From positions 124,001-188,000 of the forward strand of contig NZ_BNCD01000009.1 of the NCBI RefSeq assembly GCF_014656295.1: a stretch of 64,000 bases of DNA, given 5' to 3'. The translations under genes and the position numbers were made by a program. Of this stretch, positions 27,364 to 36,249 are shown piece by piece. Within the stretch, counting starts at the first letter, position 1; each line of letters opens with the position of its first letter. The stretch is from Streptomyces sulfonofaciens. Its GTDB lineage: Bacteria > Actinomycetota > Actinomycetes > Streptomycetales > Streptomycetaceae. Under the pieces are notes generated by a model. The model ran no database searches. It saw nothing but the letters and a program-made list of their open reading frames with translations, and had not been told where the DNA came from.

Positions 27364-28836
27364 TCACCCCTTGAGACGGCCCCCGCACACCGGCCAGGGG
27401 CTGGCGCCCCGCCGGGTGTAGAGCAGCTTGGCCATGCGCGTCTGCTCCGCCCTGCTCGCGTTCTGCGGCAGCCCGCGCCCGCCCAGGCTCCGCCAGGTGG
27501 CCGCGTCGAACTGGTACAGCCCCCCGTAGGTCCCGGACGGATCCACCGCGTCGGCCCGTCCCCCGGACTCGCACCGCGCCAGCGCGTCCCAGTCGAGCCC
27601 GTGCACGCCCGACCCGCCGCCCGTGCCACCCCCGTGACCGCCCCCGCCGAGCCCCGCGCCGGGCGCGGCCGCGCCCGGACCCCGATCCCGGGCCCCCACC
27701 CGCACCCACGCGTCCCGCGGCCGGAGCACCACTTCCTCGCCGACCCGCCGCGGCCGCTGGGCCACCCCGTCCACGGTCCGCGTCGCGTACGTCACCCGCC
27801 GCTCGCCGTCCCGCCCCGCCCGCTGCACCACCTGCGTGCCGAGCGGCAGCGAGGCGTCCACGACCCGCCGCACCCCGTGCGGAATGGATTCCGCCCGCAC
27901 CTGGCGCCCCACCTCGATCCGTGTGACGGTCACCGTCTGACCGTCCCGCGGAAAGCTCGCGACCGCGGCGGACAGCCGGTCGCGCCCGTGCAGCCGCACC
28001 CCTGCCTCCCGCAGCGCGGCCCCCACGGTCGCCGCGTTGGTGCGCAGCGCCCGCGTCCGCCCGTCCGCCGCGACCCGCAGCGTGCGCTGGGTGCGGACGT
28101 CGAACGCCAGCCCGGCCCGGCCGATCCGCCGCGACCGGGAGACGGACACGTACGCGCCCTCGGGGCGTACCCCGAGGGCGCGCAGTGCACCGTCGACCGT
28201 GGGCTCGGTCGTCCACACCCGGCGGCTCGCGCCGTCCACGGTGAGCCGCAGGGGGCGCCCGTGCCGGACGGCCACCTCGTCGCCGCCGGCCAGCGCGGTG
28301 TGCGGGGAGGGCGCGACGATGTCGTGGGCGCCGACGGCGATCTCCTGCTCGGCCAGGAGCCCGGCCACGTCGTCGGCGAACGTATGCAGTATGCGCGGCG
28401 CCCCGTCGACGCTGAGCCTGATCTCCTTGTCGTCGGCGACGAACGCGGACGTGCCGCCCGCGAGACAGGCGACGACCAGGGCCTGCGGCAGCAGCCGCCG
28501 CAGCGGCTCGCGCCGCCGCCCGCCGTGCCTGCGGACGGCGCCCGTACCCGTGTCGACCGGGCCGAAGCCGTCCGCCGCGCCGTGTGCGCCCGTGGGCGTA
28601 CCGCGCCGCCTGGCGCGCGCCGGGGCCCCGCAGGCCGCCCGCGCCGCGCTCAGGGCCCCACGCGCCCCGCGCACCTCGCGGACAGCGCGCACGGCGTACA
28701 GCGGCTGCCCGTGGGCGTCGCGGGGCCGCCCCCGCAGCCGCAGGGACGAGGCGTCGTCCCGGGGGCCGCCCGGGACGTGGTGCGAAGGACCGGCGTTGCT
28801 GCCGGCCGGTCCGTTGTGACGGCTGTCTGTGCTCAT
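27364..28836 (-). CDS. RpfB-like resuscitation-promoting factor
   Basis: Secreted or anchored muralytic enzyme that cleaves peptidoglycan during germination and growth. The 490-residue product has a long Arg-rich cytoplasmic head (about 110 residues), a signal/anchor helix near 113-130 (LPQALVVACLAGGTSAFV), three ubiquitin-like DUF348 repeats (RLSVDGAPRILHTFADDV; LRLTVDGASRRVWTTEPTV; LRVAADGRTRALRTNAATV), a G5 domain (about 310-385), a Gly-rich linker and a C-terminal Rpf domain DWDALARCESGGRADAVD with the catalytic Glu, YGGLYQFDAATWRSLGG, and paired cysteines (CES..., PVCGG). ATG preceded by GGAG seven bases upstream. Same order as mycobacterial RpfB. Confidence 0.92.
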   Translation of the reverse strand: MSTDSRHNGPAGSNAGPSHHVPGGPRDDASSLRLRGRPRDAHGQPLYAVRAVREVRGARGALSAARAACGAPARARRRGTPTGAHGAADGFGPVDTGTGAVRRHGGRRREPLRRLLPQALVVACLAGGTSAFVADDKEIRLSVDGAPRILHTFADDVAGLLAEQEIAVGAHDIVAPSPHTALAGGDEVAVRHGRPLRLTVDGASRRVWTTEPTVDGALRALGVRPEGAYVSVSRSRRIGRAGLAFDVRTQRTLRVAADGRTRALRTNAATVGAALREAGVRLHGRDRLSAAVASFPRDGQTVTVTRIEVGRQVRAESIPHGVRRVVDASLPLGTQVVQRAGRDGERRVTYATRTVDGVAQRPRRVGEEVVLRPRDAWVRVGARDRGPGAAAPGAGLGGGGHGGGTGGGSGVHGLDWDALARCESGGRADAVDPSGTYGGLYQFDAATWRSLGGRGLPQNASRAEQTRMAKLLYTRRGASPWPVCGGRLKG

Positions 28837-28903
28837 GCCAACGCTCCAGGGAGAGTCCGGTCAGGGCGGGACCGAACCTAATGAGCGTTGGCCGCTCTCC
28901 CAA
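28837..28903 (-). promoter_or_regulatory. rpf promoter overlapped by inverted repeat
   Basis: Reading toward the rpf gene, TTGGGA (28898-28903) and TAGGTT (28875-28880) are 17 bases apart, predicting a leader of about 30 bases. A perfect 10-bp inverted repeat GCCAACGCTC/GAGCGTTGGC has one arm in the promoter spacer (28883-28892) and the other over the ribosome binding site next to the ATG (28837-28846). It may be an operator pair. Confidence 0.55.
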
Positions 28904-28975
28904 GCAAGCCGATCACTCCGTGTCGCGGTGGACTCCACCGATCGGCCGTCACGGAAAGTTTCGTACCGTAATCAT

Positions 28976-29923
28976 TCAGTAACCGAAAACGCGGGCCGTA
29001 TTGGCGAAGACCGCCGCCGCCAAGGTCTCCTCGGTGACGCCCTTGACCGCGGCCATGGCCCGTACCGTGACCGGAATGAGATATGGAGCGTTGGGCCGTC
29101 CGCGGTACGGCACCGGGGTCAGGAACGGCGCGTCGGTCTCGACGAGGACCAGTTCGAGGGGGGCGACGGCGAGCGCGTCGCGCAGCGGCCCGGCGTTCTT
29201 GAAGGTGACGTTCCCGGCGAACGACATGTAGTAGCCGTGTGCGGCGCAGACCTCGGCCATGGCGGCGTCGCCGGAGTAGCAGTGGAAGACGGTGCGCTCG
29301 GGCGCGCCCTCCTCCGCCAGGATGCGCAGGACGTCGGCGTGCGCGTCGCGGTCGTGGATGACGAGGGCCTTGCCGTGCCGTTTGGCCATCTCGATGTGGG
29401 CGCGGAAGGACCGCTCCTGTGCGGCCCGGCCCTCCTCGCCGGTGCGGAAGTGGTCGAGTCCGGTCTCGCCGACCGCCTTGACCTGGTCGAGGCCGGCGAG
29501 CCGGTCGATCTCGGCCAGCGCCTCGTCGAGCGCCGCCGGGCCACCCGCCGCCCGGCGCCTTTGCGGCGACCGGTCGCCGGGGTCTCCGTGCACGATCCGG
29601 GGGGCCTCGTTCGGATGGAGGGCGACGGCTGCGTGCACGCTCTCGTGGCCGGCCGCGATCTCGGCCGCCCAGCGTGAGCCCGGCACGTCGCAGCCGACCT
29701 GGACCACGGTCGTCACCCCGACCGAGGCCGCCTTCGCCAGTGCCTCCTCGACGGTGCCCGACTGCATGTCGAGGTGGGTGTGCGAGTCGGCGGCCGGGAC
29801 CGGCAGGGGCTCGGGCAGCGGGGGCGCCGGGTCGGCCGCCCGCCCGGCCGCGGGCGGTGCCGCTGCTGCGGGTCGTGCTGCGGGCTCGTCCTGGGGTGTC
29901 GCGGCGGCTTCGTTCGCGGGCAT
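28976..29923 (-). CDS. tatD: TatD-family metal-dependent deoxyribonuclease
   Basis: Metal-dependent hydrolase (3'-5' DNase in E. coli). The 315-residue product begins with a low-complexity Ala/Pro segment of about 45 residues, then the TIM-barrel signature DSHTHLD, VALHPNEAP, VGETGLDHFRTG (metal-binding Glu), VIHDRDAHADVL, FHCYSGD and VETDAPFLTPVPYRG. The ATG at 29923 is seven bases after TAGGAT, consistent with a leaderless message; AGGA is part of the same stretch. Family N-terminus is normally shorter, so the Ala/Pro head is an extra. Confidence 0.93.
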   Translation of the reverse strand: MPANEAAATPQDEPAARPAAAAPPAAGRAADPAPPLPEPLPVPAADSHTHLDMQSGTVEEALAKAASVGVTTVVQVGCDVPGSRWAAEIAAGHESVHAAVALHPNEAPRIVHGDPGDRSPQRRRAAGGPAALDEALAEIDRLAGLDQVKAVGETGLDHFRTGEEGRAAQERSFRAHIEMAKRHGKALVIHDRDAHADVLRILAEEGAPERTVFHCYSGDAAMAEVCAAHGYYMSFAGNVTFKNAGPLRDALAVAPLELVLVETDAPFLTPVPYRGRPNAPYLIPVTVRAMAAVKGVTEETLAAAVFANTARVFGY

Positions 29924-30042
29924 GCTCCCGATCCTACGAAGCGGCCGGCGACGGCCGTCCGCCGCGTCCCGGTGCACACCCGTCCGGCCGGTGCCCCGGG
30001 CGTCGGCCCGCTCTCGGCGCGCCGGTGGCGCCCCGAGTACGT

Positions 30043-30107
30043 CCGGTGCTGCCCTCGCATCCGGTCCTGCCCTCGCATCCGGTCCTGCCCTCGCGTCCGG
30101 TCCTGCC
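30043..30107. repeat. 18-bp tandem repeat
   Basis: Three and a half copies of CCGGTCCTGCCCTCGCAT, with single-base changes, in the gap between tatD and the zinc-ribbon gene. Several TGGCGCCC motifs follow. Confidence 0.85.
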
Positions 30108-30173
30108 GGCAGTGCCCGCGGTGGCGCCCCCAGTGTGTTCGGTGGCGCCCTCGGCTCGTCCCCGGTCGCGCCC

Positions 30174-30641
30174 TCAGTGCGTCCGGCGCTGGACGTGCAG
30201 CAGCCTCAGCAGGTGGGACATGTGCCACGGCTGGCGGCCCGCCCGCTCCACCGGTGCGGCCCGGGTACCGGTGGAAAGGGCCGCCGCGTCCGTCGAGCCG
30301 GTCCGCCACGGTCCGCTCCGGCGCGCGCCGGTGCCGCTCGCGCCCTGGGCCGGCACCCGCTCGTACCGCATCGAGTCCAGCACCGCGGACACCCGTCCGG
30401 GGCGCATGATCCTGACCACGTGGCCGTCGCAGTGGTCACAGGTCGGCTGGCTGAGCGGCGAGGGCACCCTGCGCCCCTCCGCCGTGTAGACGACGAACTC
30501 CTTGCCCTGGGCATCCACGTGGTGCTCTATCTCGTACGACTGCTCCCAGCCGTGCCCGCAGCGCAGGCAGGCGAACGAGTACGACTCGTGCACGACGGGA
30601 GTGCCGGTGGTGCGGTGGCCGGTCCCTGCGGTCTCACTCAT
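30174..30641 (-). CDS. Hypothetical zinc-ribbon protein
   Basis: Function unknown; conserved-looking in Streptomyces. The 155-residue product has a four-Cys zinc-ribbon pattern (CLRCGHGW at about residue 30 and CDHCDG at about 70) around EQSYEIEHHVD and a Ser/Gly/Arg-rich C-terminal half ending in RRTH. No membrane segment. The ATG has GAGGAG five bases upstream. It overlaps by eight bases a possible 47-residue leader ORF, and follows rsmI on the same strand. Confidence 0.85.
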   Translation of the reverse strand: MSETAGTGHRTTGTPVVHESYSFACLRCGHGWEQSYEIEHHVDAQGKEFVVYTAEGRRVPSPLSQPTCDHCDGHVVRIMRPGRVSAVLDSMRYERVPAQGASGTGARRSGPWRTGSTDAAALSTGTRAAPVERAGRQPWHMSHLLRLLHVQRRTH

Positions 30642-30777
30642 GCCAGCTCCTCGATGTCCGCTGGACGAGCACTTCCGGGGTGCCGGAGGGTCCGCACTCT
30701 GCCGGCCCGCGGAAGTGGGGGACGGAAACGTCCTCCACTCCAGTGGACGCTCCTTGCGGCGTGGGCGCACCAGGCAT
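30634..30777 (-). CDS. Possible 47-residue leader ORF upstream of zinc-ribbon gene
   Basis: ATG at 30777 opens MPGAPTPQGASTGVEDVSV and ends SWHE at 30634, overlapping the start of the zinc-ribbon gene by eight bases, so the larger gene's Shine-Dalgarno site lies inside it. Third-position GC is high but not extreme. It has no Shine-Dalgarno site of its own, and its ATG sits in one arm of an inverted repeat. The frame stays open upstream through a less GC-rich stretch that reads as hydrophobic peptide. It could be a coupling or leader peptide, or chance. Confidence 0.35.
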   Translation of the reverse strand: MPGAPTPQGASTGVEDVSVPHFRGPAECGPSGTPEVLVQRTSRSWHE

Positions 30778-30833
30778 GTCGACTATTGAAAGGGATTTGG
30801 CAATTCCGCTAAGAATCCCCCCGAATATGCCTG
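30771..30833 (-). promoter_or_regulatory. Nested inverted repeats in rsmI/zinc-ribbon gap
   Basis: CAGGCAT (30771-30777) pairs with ATGCCTG (30827-30833), enclosing GGGATT (30792-30797) and AATCCC (30814-30819). The stretch 30780-30860 is the least GC-rich of this part of the window. May be the rsmI terminator or a folded leader of the zinc-ribbon gene. Confidence 0.45.
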
Positions 30834-30856
30834 ATACACGACGAATGCTTTGCTTT

Positions 30857-31834
30857 TCACGATAGTCCTTTACCGTGCGCCGGGGTGTTCCGGGCGGCGT
30901 TCTTCGCGGCCACCACGGCGTCGAACACCTCGCGCTTGGGCAGGCCCGCATCGGCCGCCACCGCGGCGATGGCCTCCTTGCGCCGCTCGCCCGCCTCCTC
31001 GCGCACCCGCACCCTGCGCACCAGCTCGGCGGCGTCGGGTGCGGCCCCCTCCCCGGCACCGGCCGCGCCCGCCACGACCACCGTGATCTCGCCCCGCACG
31101 CCTTCGGCCGCCCAGTCCGCGAGCTCGGCCAGCGTGCCCCGCCTGACCTCCTCGTAGGTCTTGGTCAGCTCCCGGCACACCGCCGCGCGACGCCCGCCGC
31201 CGAACGCCTCGGCCATCGCGGCGAGCGTGGCATCGAGCCGGCGCGGTGACTCGAAGTAGACCTGGGTGCGCTTCTCCCGTGCCGCCTCGGCGAGCCGGGA
31301 GCGGCGCTCGCCGGGCTTGCGGGGCAGGAAGCCCTCGAAGCAGAAACGGTCGACGGGCAGCCCGGAGAGCGCGAGCGCGGTGAGCACGGCCGACGGGCCG
31401 GGCACCGCGGTGACCCGGATGCCGCGCTCCACGGCGGCCGCCACCAGGCGGTAGCCCGGGTCGGAGACCGACGGCATGCCCGCGTCGGTGACCAGCAGCA
31501 CCCGCGCACCGTCCGCGAGCGCGGCCACCAGCTCAGGGGTGCGCGCCGCCTCGTTGCCCTCGAAGTACGACACGACACGCCCGGCGGGCCGGACCTCCAG
31601 CGCCTGGCAGAGCCTGCGCAGCCTGCGGGTGTCCTCGGCGGCGACCACGTCGGCGCCGGCCAGCTCGGCGGCGAGCCGCGGCGGCGCGTCGGCGACCTCG
31701 CCGATCGGGGTGCCGGCCAGCACCAGCAGCCCGCCCGGCGCCCGGTCGTCCGCGCCGTCCGCGCCGTCCTGTCCGGGCTCCGGGGCCCGGTGGTGCTCCG
31801 CCTGCGCCGTGCCGGACGCGGTTCCATTCGTCAC
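30857..31834 (-). CDS. rsmI: 16S rRNA (cytidine-1402-2'-O)-methyltransferase
   Basis: Methylates the ribose of C1402 in 16S rRNA. The 325-residue product has a low-complexity head of about 35 residues, then LLVLAGTPIGEVADAPPR, AAEDTRRLRRLC, SYFEGNEAAR, LVTDAGMPSVSDPG and VPGPSAVLTALALSGLP, all typical of RsmI (tetrapyrrole-methylase fold). The GTG at 31834 follows GAGG with eight-base spacing. Divergent from pmt with 62 bases between starts. Confidence 0.94.
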   Translation of the reverse strand: MTNGTASGTAQAEHHRAPEPGQDGADGADDRAPGGLLVLAGTPIGEVADAPPRLAAELAGADVVAAEDTRRLRRLCQALEVRPAGRVVSYFEGNEAARTPELVAALADGARVLLVTDAGMPSVSDPGYRLVAAAVERGIRVTAVPGPSAVLTALALSGLPVDRFCFEGFLPRKPGERRSRLAEAAREKRTQVYFESPRRLDATLAAMAEAFGGGRRAAVCRELTKTYEEVRRGTLAELADWAAEGVRGEITVVVAGAAGAGEGAAPDAAELVRRVRVREEAGERRKEAIAAVAADAGLPKREVFDAVVAAKNAARNTPAHGKGLS

Positions 31835-31896
31835 GGATCCATCCTCGCAGGGGCGGGCAGCGGGATTCGCACAGGCGGGTTCCCTACGATGGCGCG

Positions 31897-33699
31897 GTGA
31901 CCAGTACGGCATCTTCCCCGGGTCCTGCGGGTCCTGCGGGTCCTTCGGGTCCCACGGACTCCCCGAACGCCCCGGGCCCCACGGACGACCGGCAGGACAC
32001 GGCTCCCGGCCGGCGGCCCCCGCCCTGGCAGCAGCACCTGCGCGGGTACGGGTACGTGGCGCGCCCGGCGACGGGGGTCGGGGAGCGGCTGGTGCCGCCC
32101 TACACGGAGCCGGGACCGCGGCTGCGGTCGGTGCTGGGCGCGGCCGGGGGCGGGGTGGGCCTGCCGGGGCGCTGGGCGGGCTGGCTGGGGCCGCTGCTGG
32201 TGACACTCGTCGCGGGCGTGATGCGCTTCTGGGACCTGGGCAGCCCCAGGGCGGTGATATTCGACGAGACGTACTACGCCAAGGACGCCTGGGCCCTGGT
32301 CCACCGCGGCTACGAGGTCAACTGGCCCAAGGACGCCAACGACCTGGTCCTCCAGCACGGCGGCCACGTCCTGCTGCCCACCGACGCCGCGTACGTGGTG
32401 CACCCGCCCGTCGGCAAGTACGTGATCGGCATCGGCGAGCTGCTGTTCGGCTTCGACCCGTTCGGCTGGCGCTTCATGACGGCACTGCTCGGCACGCTCT
32501 CGGTGCTGCTGCTCTGCCGCATCGGGCGCCGGCTCTTCCGTTCCACGTTCCTAGGCTGCGTGGCGGGCGCGCTGCTCACCGTGGACGGGCTGCACTTCGT
32601 GATGAGCCGCACCGCGCTGCTCGACGAGGTGCTGATGTTCTTCGTGCTGGCCGCCTTCGGCTGCCTGCTCATCGACCGGGACCGGTCGCGCGCCCGGCTG
32701 GCCGCGGCGCTGCCCACCGGCCGGGACGGCACGCCGCGCCCCGACCCCGCGGTCGCCGGTGCGCTGCGGCTGGGCCTGCGGCCGTGGCGCCTCGCGGCCG
32801 GCGTCTGCCTCGGGCTGGCCTTCGGCACCAAGTGGAACGGCCTGTACATCCTGGCCGCCTTCGCGCTGATGTCGGTCCTGTGGGACGTGGGCGCCCGGCG
32901 GGTGGCGGGTGCCGAGCGGCCGTACGCGGCGGCGCTCAGGTACGACGCCGTGTGGGCCTTCCTGTCGACGGTGCCGGTGGCGGTGGGCGTGTACCTGCTG
33001 TCCTGGCTGGGCTGGATCCTCTCGCCCGCGGACGGCACCGGCGGTTACTTCCGCAGTTGGGCGGCGACGGACGGCAGGGGCGGCGACTGGACGTTCCTGC
33101 CGGACTGGCTGCGCAGCCTGTGGCACTACGAGTACCAGGTGTACCTGTTCCACGTCGGCCTCGACTCCCCGCACACCTACCAGTCGAACCCGTGGAGCTG
33201 GCTGGTACTCGGCCGCCCGGTCTCCTACTTCTACGAGTCACCCGCTCCCGGCACCGGCGGCTGCCCGGTCGACGCGGGCGGCAAGTGCGCACGGGAGGTG
33301 CTGGCGCTCGGCACCCCGCTGCTGTGGTGGGCGGCGTGCCTGGCGCTGCTGTACGTGCTGTGGCGCTGGCTGCTGCGCCGCGACTGGCGGGCGGGCGCCA
33401 TCCTGTGCGGCGTCGCCGCGGGCTACCTGCCGTGGTTCATGTACCAGCAGCGGACGATCTTCTTCTTCTACGCGGTCGTCTTCGTGCCGTTCCTGTGCCT
33501 GGCGGTGACCATGATGATCGGCGCACTGCTCGGCCCACCCGGCGCCGGCGACCGGCGCCGGGTGGTGGGCGCGGCGGGCGCGGGCGTCCTGGTGCTGCTG
33601 ATCTTCTGGAACTTCATCTACTTCTGGCCGATCTACACCGGCCAGGCGATCTCGCTGGACGCGTGGCGGGCTCGGATGTGGCTGGATACGTGGATCTAG
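31897..33699 (+). CDS. pmt: Dolichyl-phosphate-mannose--protein mannosyltransferase
   Basis: Polytopic membrane glycosyltransferase that transfers mannose from a polyprenyl carrier to secreted proteins. The 600-residue product has a Pro/Gly-rich cytoplasmic head of about 85 residues, a first helix (LGPLLVTLVAGVMRFW), the acidic catalytic loop VIFDETYYAKDAW with the essential Asp-Glu, a further loop with HPPVGKYVI, and about ten more membrane segments; YQSNPWSW and PWFMYQQRT are typical of the family. The GTG has no Shine-Dalgarno site but lies six bases after TACGAT, so it is probably leaderless. Confidence 0.93.
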   Translation: MTSTASSPGPAGPAGPSGPTDSPNAPGPTDDRQDTAPGRRPPPWQQHLRGYGYVARPATGVGERLVPPYTEPGPRLRSVLGAAGGGVGLPGRWAGWLGPLLVTLVAGVMRFWDLGSPRAVIFDETYYAKDAWALVHRGYEVNWPKDANDLVLQHGGHVLLPTDAAYVVHPPVGKYVIGIGELLFGFDPFGWRFMTALLGTLSVLLLCRIGRRLFRSTFLGCVAGALLTVDGLHFVMSRTALLDEVLMFFVLAAFGCLLIDRDRSRARLAAALPTGRDGTPRPDPAVAGALRLGLRPWRLAAGVCLGLAFGTKWNGLYILAAFALMSVLWDVGARRVAGAERPYAAALRYDAVWAFLSTVPVAVGVYLLSWLGWILSPADGTGGYFRSWAATDGRGGDWTFLPDWLRSLWHYEYQVYLFHVGLDSPHTYQSNPWSWLVLGRPVSYFYESPAPGTGGCPVDAGGKCAREVLALGTPLLWWAACLALLYVLWRWLLRRDWRAGAILCGVAAGYLPWFMYQQRTIFFFYAVVFVPFLCLAVTMMIGALLGPPGAGDRRRVVGAAGAGVLVLLIFWNFIYFWPIYTGQAISLDAWRARMWLDTWI

Positions 33700-33728
33700 T
33701 GGATCCGGTGTATCTAGTGGATCCGGTG
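33695..33728. repeat. 18-bp period direct repeat after pmt
   Basis: TCTAGTGGATCCGGTG occurs at 33695-33710 and 33713-33728; the first copy covers the pmt stop codon (TAG). A GGGGCGGGC run follows. Confidence 0.8.
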
Positions 33729-33756
33729 GGGCGGGCGGGGCGGGCGGGGACAGCCC

Positions 33757-34377
33757 TCAGCGCCGGGCCGGGCCGAAGGAGCCGTGGCTCGGGGTGCCGG
33801 CCGGCCGGTAGGTGGCGACGACGGTGCCCGAGCCGGTGACCGTGGTGCCGGTCAGCCGCAGCGCGGCCGGCGCGGCCCCGTCGAACAGCCGCAGACCCGT
33901 GCCCAGGACGACCGGGTAGGTCAGCAGGCGCACCTCGTCGACGAGGCCGTGGGCCAGCAGCGTGCGCGCGAGGCGACCGCTGCCGTGCACCTGGAGCTCG
34001 TCGCCCGGCTCCGCCTTCAGCCGGGCGACCTCCTCCGGGACGTCTGACCCGATCAGCGTCGAGTTCTGCCAGGAGAGCGTGTCGCGCGTCGTGGACACGA
34101 CGTACTTCGGCAGCGTGTTGAGCCGGTGGGCGATCGGGTCAGCGTCCCGGTCGGGGACGTGCGGCCAGTACGCGGCGAAGATGTCGTACGTCCTGCGCCC
34201 GAGCAGGAAGGCGTCGGCGTGCGCGAACCACTCGCGGATCAGCTCGAAGGTGTCCTCGTCGACGTGCGGGACCTGCCAGCCGCCGTGCTCGAACCCGCCG
34301 CGCCGGTCCTCGTCGGGCATCCCGGGGGCCTGCATGACCCCGTCGAGCGTCAGGAACGTGGTGAGGGTGAGGCGCAT
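33757..34377 (-). CDS. Dihydrofolate-reductase-like (RibD C-terminal domain) protein
   Basis: NADPH-dependent reductase fold of unknown substrate, common in Streptomyces. The 206-residue product opens MRLTLTTFLTLDGVMQAPG, then FLLGRRTYDIFAAYWP, KYVVSTTRDTLSW, VHGSGRLARTLLAHGLVDEVRLLTYPVVLGTG, all standard for this group. AAGGAG stands about seven bases before the ATG. Converges on pmt and is divergent from the PBP gene. Confidence 0.9.
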   Translation of the reverse strand: MRLTLTTFLTLDGVMQAPGMPDEDRRGGFEHGGWQVPHVDEDTFELIREWFAHADAFLLGRRTYDIFAAYWPHVPDRDADPIAHRLNTLPKYVVSTTRDTLSWQNSTLIGSDVPEEVARLKAEPGDELQVHGSGRLARTLLAHGLVDEVRLLTYPVVLGTGLRLFDGAAPAALRLTGTTVTGSGTVVATYRPAGTPSHGSFGPARR

Positions 34378-34617
34378 GGCGTGCTCCTTGCCGTGATCAT
34401 GGCCGGCGGGCGCGGCCGGCCGTCCTCACCGGTGGACCGGCGCGAGCCCGAGAACTCATCGCCGGCCGGGTGGCCGAGGCGTACGGGTGTGCCCGTCGAT
34501 CTCCTTTTGGCCACCATCCGGGGGACAGGGGCCGTTTGTCACAGGCTGCGCTTACAGTGCTGTCGGTCACGTCCCCGGGCCGTTCGGGGGCGGTGGGACG
34601 GGGATGGGGGGCGCGGG

Positions 34618-36249
34618 ATGCGCAGGGGGGTCCTGGCCAGTGTGTTCGTGGCGTTCGCGCTCGTGGCCGGCGGTGTCGGATACGCGGGGTACAACATGTG
34701 GAGCGGTCTGAGCGGCGGTGACACGGTCACCACCGCGAGCGGCCGGTCCGCACCGGCGCGGACCGGGCCGCCGGACGCCCGCGAGGTCCGCGACACGACG
34801 CGCGGGTTCTTCGCCGCCTGGGAGAAGGGCGACGCCCCGGGTGCCGCGTCCTACACGAACAACGCCGCGGCCGCCGAGCAGGCGCTGACCGGCTACCGCG
34901 ACGACGCGCACATCACACGGGTCAGCGTCACCCCGGCGCCGCCCACCGGCGCCACCGTCCCGTACTCGGTCAGGGCCACCGTCTCCTACCGCGGCAGGAG
35001 CAAGCCGCTGGCCTACGACACCGAGCTGACCGTCGTGCGCGGCGCCACCACCGGGCGCGCCCTCGTCGACTGGACGCCCGCCGTACTGCACCCGGAGCTG
35101 AAGGACGGCGACACCCTGGTCACCGGCGAGTCCGGGACACCGCCCATCGAGGCCGTGGACCGCACCGGCGCCGTGCTGACCGGCAAGGAGTACCCGTCAC
35201 TCGGGCCGATCCTGGACGAGCTGCGGCAGAAGTACGGCAAGCAGGCCGGCGGGAAGCCCGGCATCGAACTGGCCGTACGGCACCAGGGCGGGTCGGCGCC
35301 GGACACCGTGCTCGCGACGCTCGCCAAGGGCCGGGCAGGGCGGTTGCAGACCACGCTGAGCGCCACCGCGCAGGCCGCCGCGGAGCGGGCCGTCGCGCAG
35401 TACCGGGAATCGTCGGTGGTGGCCGTCGCGCCGAGCACCGGCGAAGTGCTCGCCGTCGCCAACCACCGGGACGACTCGTTCAACGCGGCGTTCCAGGGCG
35501 AGCTGGCGCCCGGCTCCACCATGAAGATCATCACCGCGGCGACGCTCATCGACAACGGCATCACCACGGCCGCCGGGCCCGCCCCGTGCCCCGACACCGC
35601 GACCTGGCAGAGCCAGACCTTCCACAACCTCACGGGCCTGACGCCCGACGAGGGCGCCACCCTCGCGTCGAGCTTCGCGCGCTCGTGCAACACGGCCTTC
35701 ATCAAGTACGCCGACGAGGTGCAGGTCGACTCGCTCACCAAGGAGGCGCAGGACCGCTTCGGCCTCGGGCGGGACAACTGGAAGACGGGCATCGCCTCCT
35801 TCGACGGCAGCGTGCCCGCGTCCGGCGGGCCGGACACCGCGGCGAACATGATCGGCCAGGGGCAGGTGCAGATGGATCCGCTGAACATGGCCTCGGTCAC
35901 CGCGACCGCGATGACCGGCGTCTTCCGGCAGCCGGTGATCGTGCCCCAGCGGCTGGACGGGCGGGCGCTCGCCACCGCCCGGGGGCTGCCCGCGGGCACC
36001 GTGTCCCAGCTCCGCCAGATGATGCACCGCACGGCCGTGAGCGGCACCGCGGCCGCGGTGATGGCGGGTCTCGGCGGCGACATCGGTGCGAAGACCGGTT
36101 CCGCCGAGGTCGATGCGCAGGCGAAGTCCAACAGTTGGTTCACCGGCTACCGCAATGACGTCGCGGTGGCGGCGATGACGCAGGAGGGCGGGCACGGCGG
36201 CGACGCGGCGGGTCCGATCGTGGCGGCGGTACTGCGCGCCGCGGGCTGA
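34618..36249 (+). CDS. Class B penicillin-binding protein (transpeptidase)
   Basis: Cross-links peptidoglycan outside the membrane. The 543-residue product has an N-terminal membrane anchor (residues 4-26), an NTF2-like MecA-type N-domain (about 54-160: DAREVRDTTRGFFAAWEKGD), a short dimerisation region, and a transpeptidase domain with the catalytic SxxK STMK (300-303), SCN (356-358) and KTGS (492-495). The architecture resembles PBP2a/PbpA-like proteins with a MecA_N domain. The ATG at 34618 follows GGGGGG six bases upstream. Confidence 0.92.
   Translation: MRRGVLASVFVAFALVAGGVGYAGYNMWSGLSGGDTVTTASGRSAPARTGPPDAREVRDTTRGFFAAWEKGDAPGAASYTNNAAAAEQALTGYRDDAHITRVSVTPAPPTGATVPYSVRATVSYRGRSKPLAYDTELTVVRGATTGRALVDWTPAVLHPELKDGDTLVTGESGTPPIEAVDRTGAVLTGKEYPSLGPILDELRQKYGKQAGGKPGIELAVRHQGGSAPDTVLATLAKGRAGRLQTTLSATAQAAAERAVAQYRESSVVAVAPSTGEVLAVANHRDDSFNAAFQGELAPGSTMKIITAATLIDNGITTAAGPAPCPDTATWQSQTFHNLTGLTPDEGATLASSFARSCNTAFIKYADEVQVDSLTKEAQDRFGLGRDNWKTGIASFDGSVPASGGPDTAANMIGQGQVQMDPLNMASVTATAMTGVFRQPVIVPQRLDGRALATARGLPAGTVSQLRQMMHRTAVSGTAAAVMAGLGGDIGAKTGSAEVDAQAKSNSWFTGYRNDVAVAAMTQEGGHGGDAAGPIVAAVLRAAG

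Noticed and set aside
27173..28903. Alternative minus-strand frame over the rpf gene
   Set aside because: Arg/Ala/Gly-rich translation with no domain, whereas the adjacent frame gives DUF348, G5 and Rpf domains.
28837..28975. c-di-AMP (ydaO) riboswitch upstream of the rpf gene
   Set aside because: Some Streptomyces rpf genes have one, but the predicted leader is only about 30 bases and I cannot see the conserved ydaO core.
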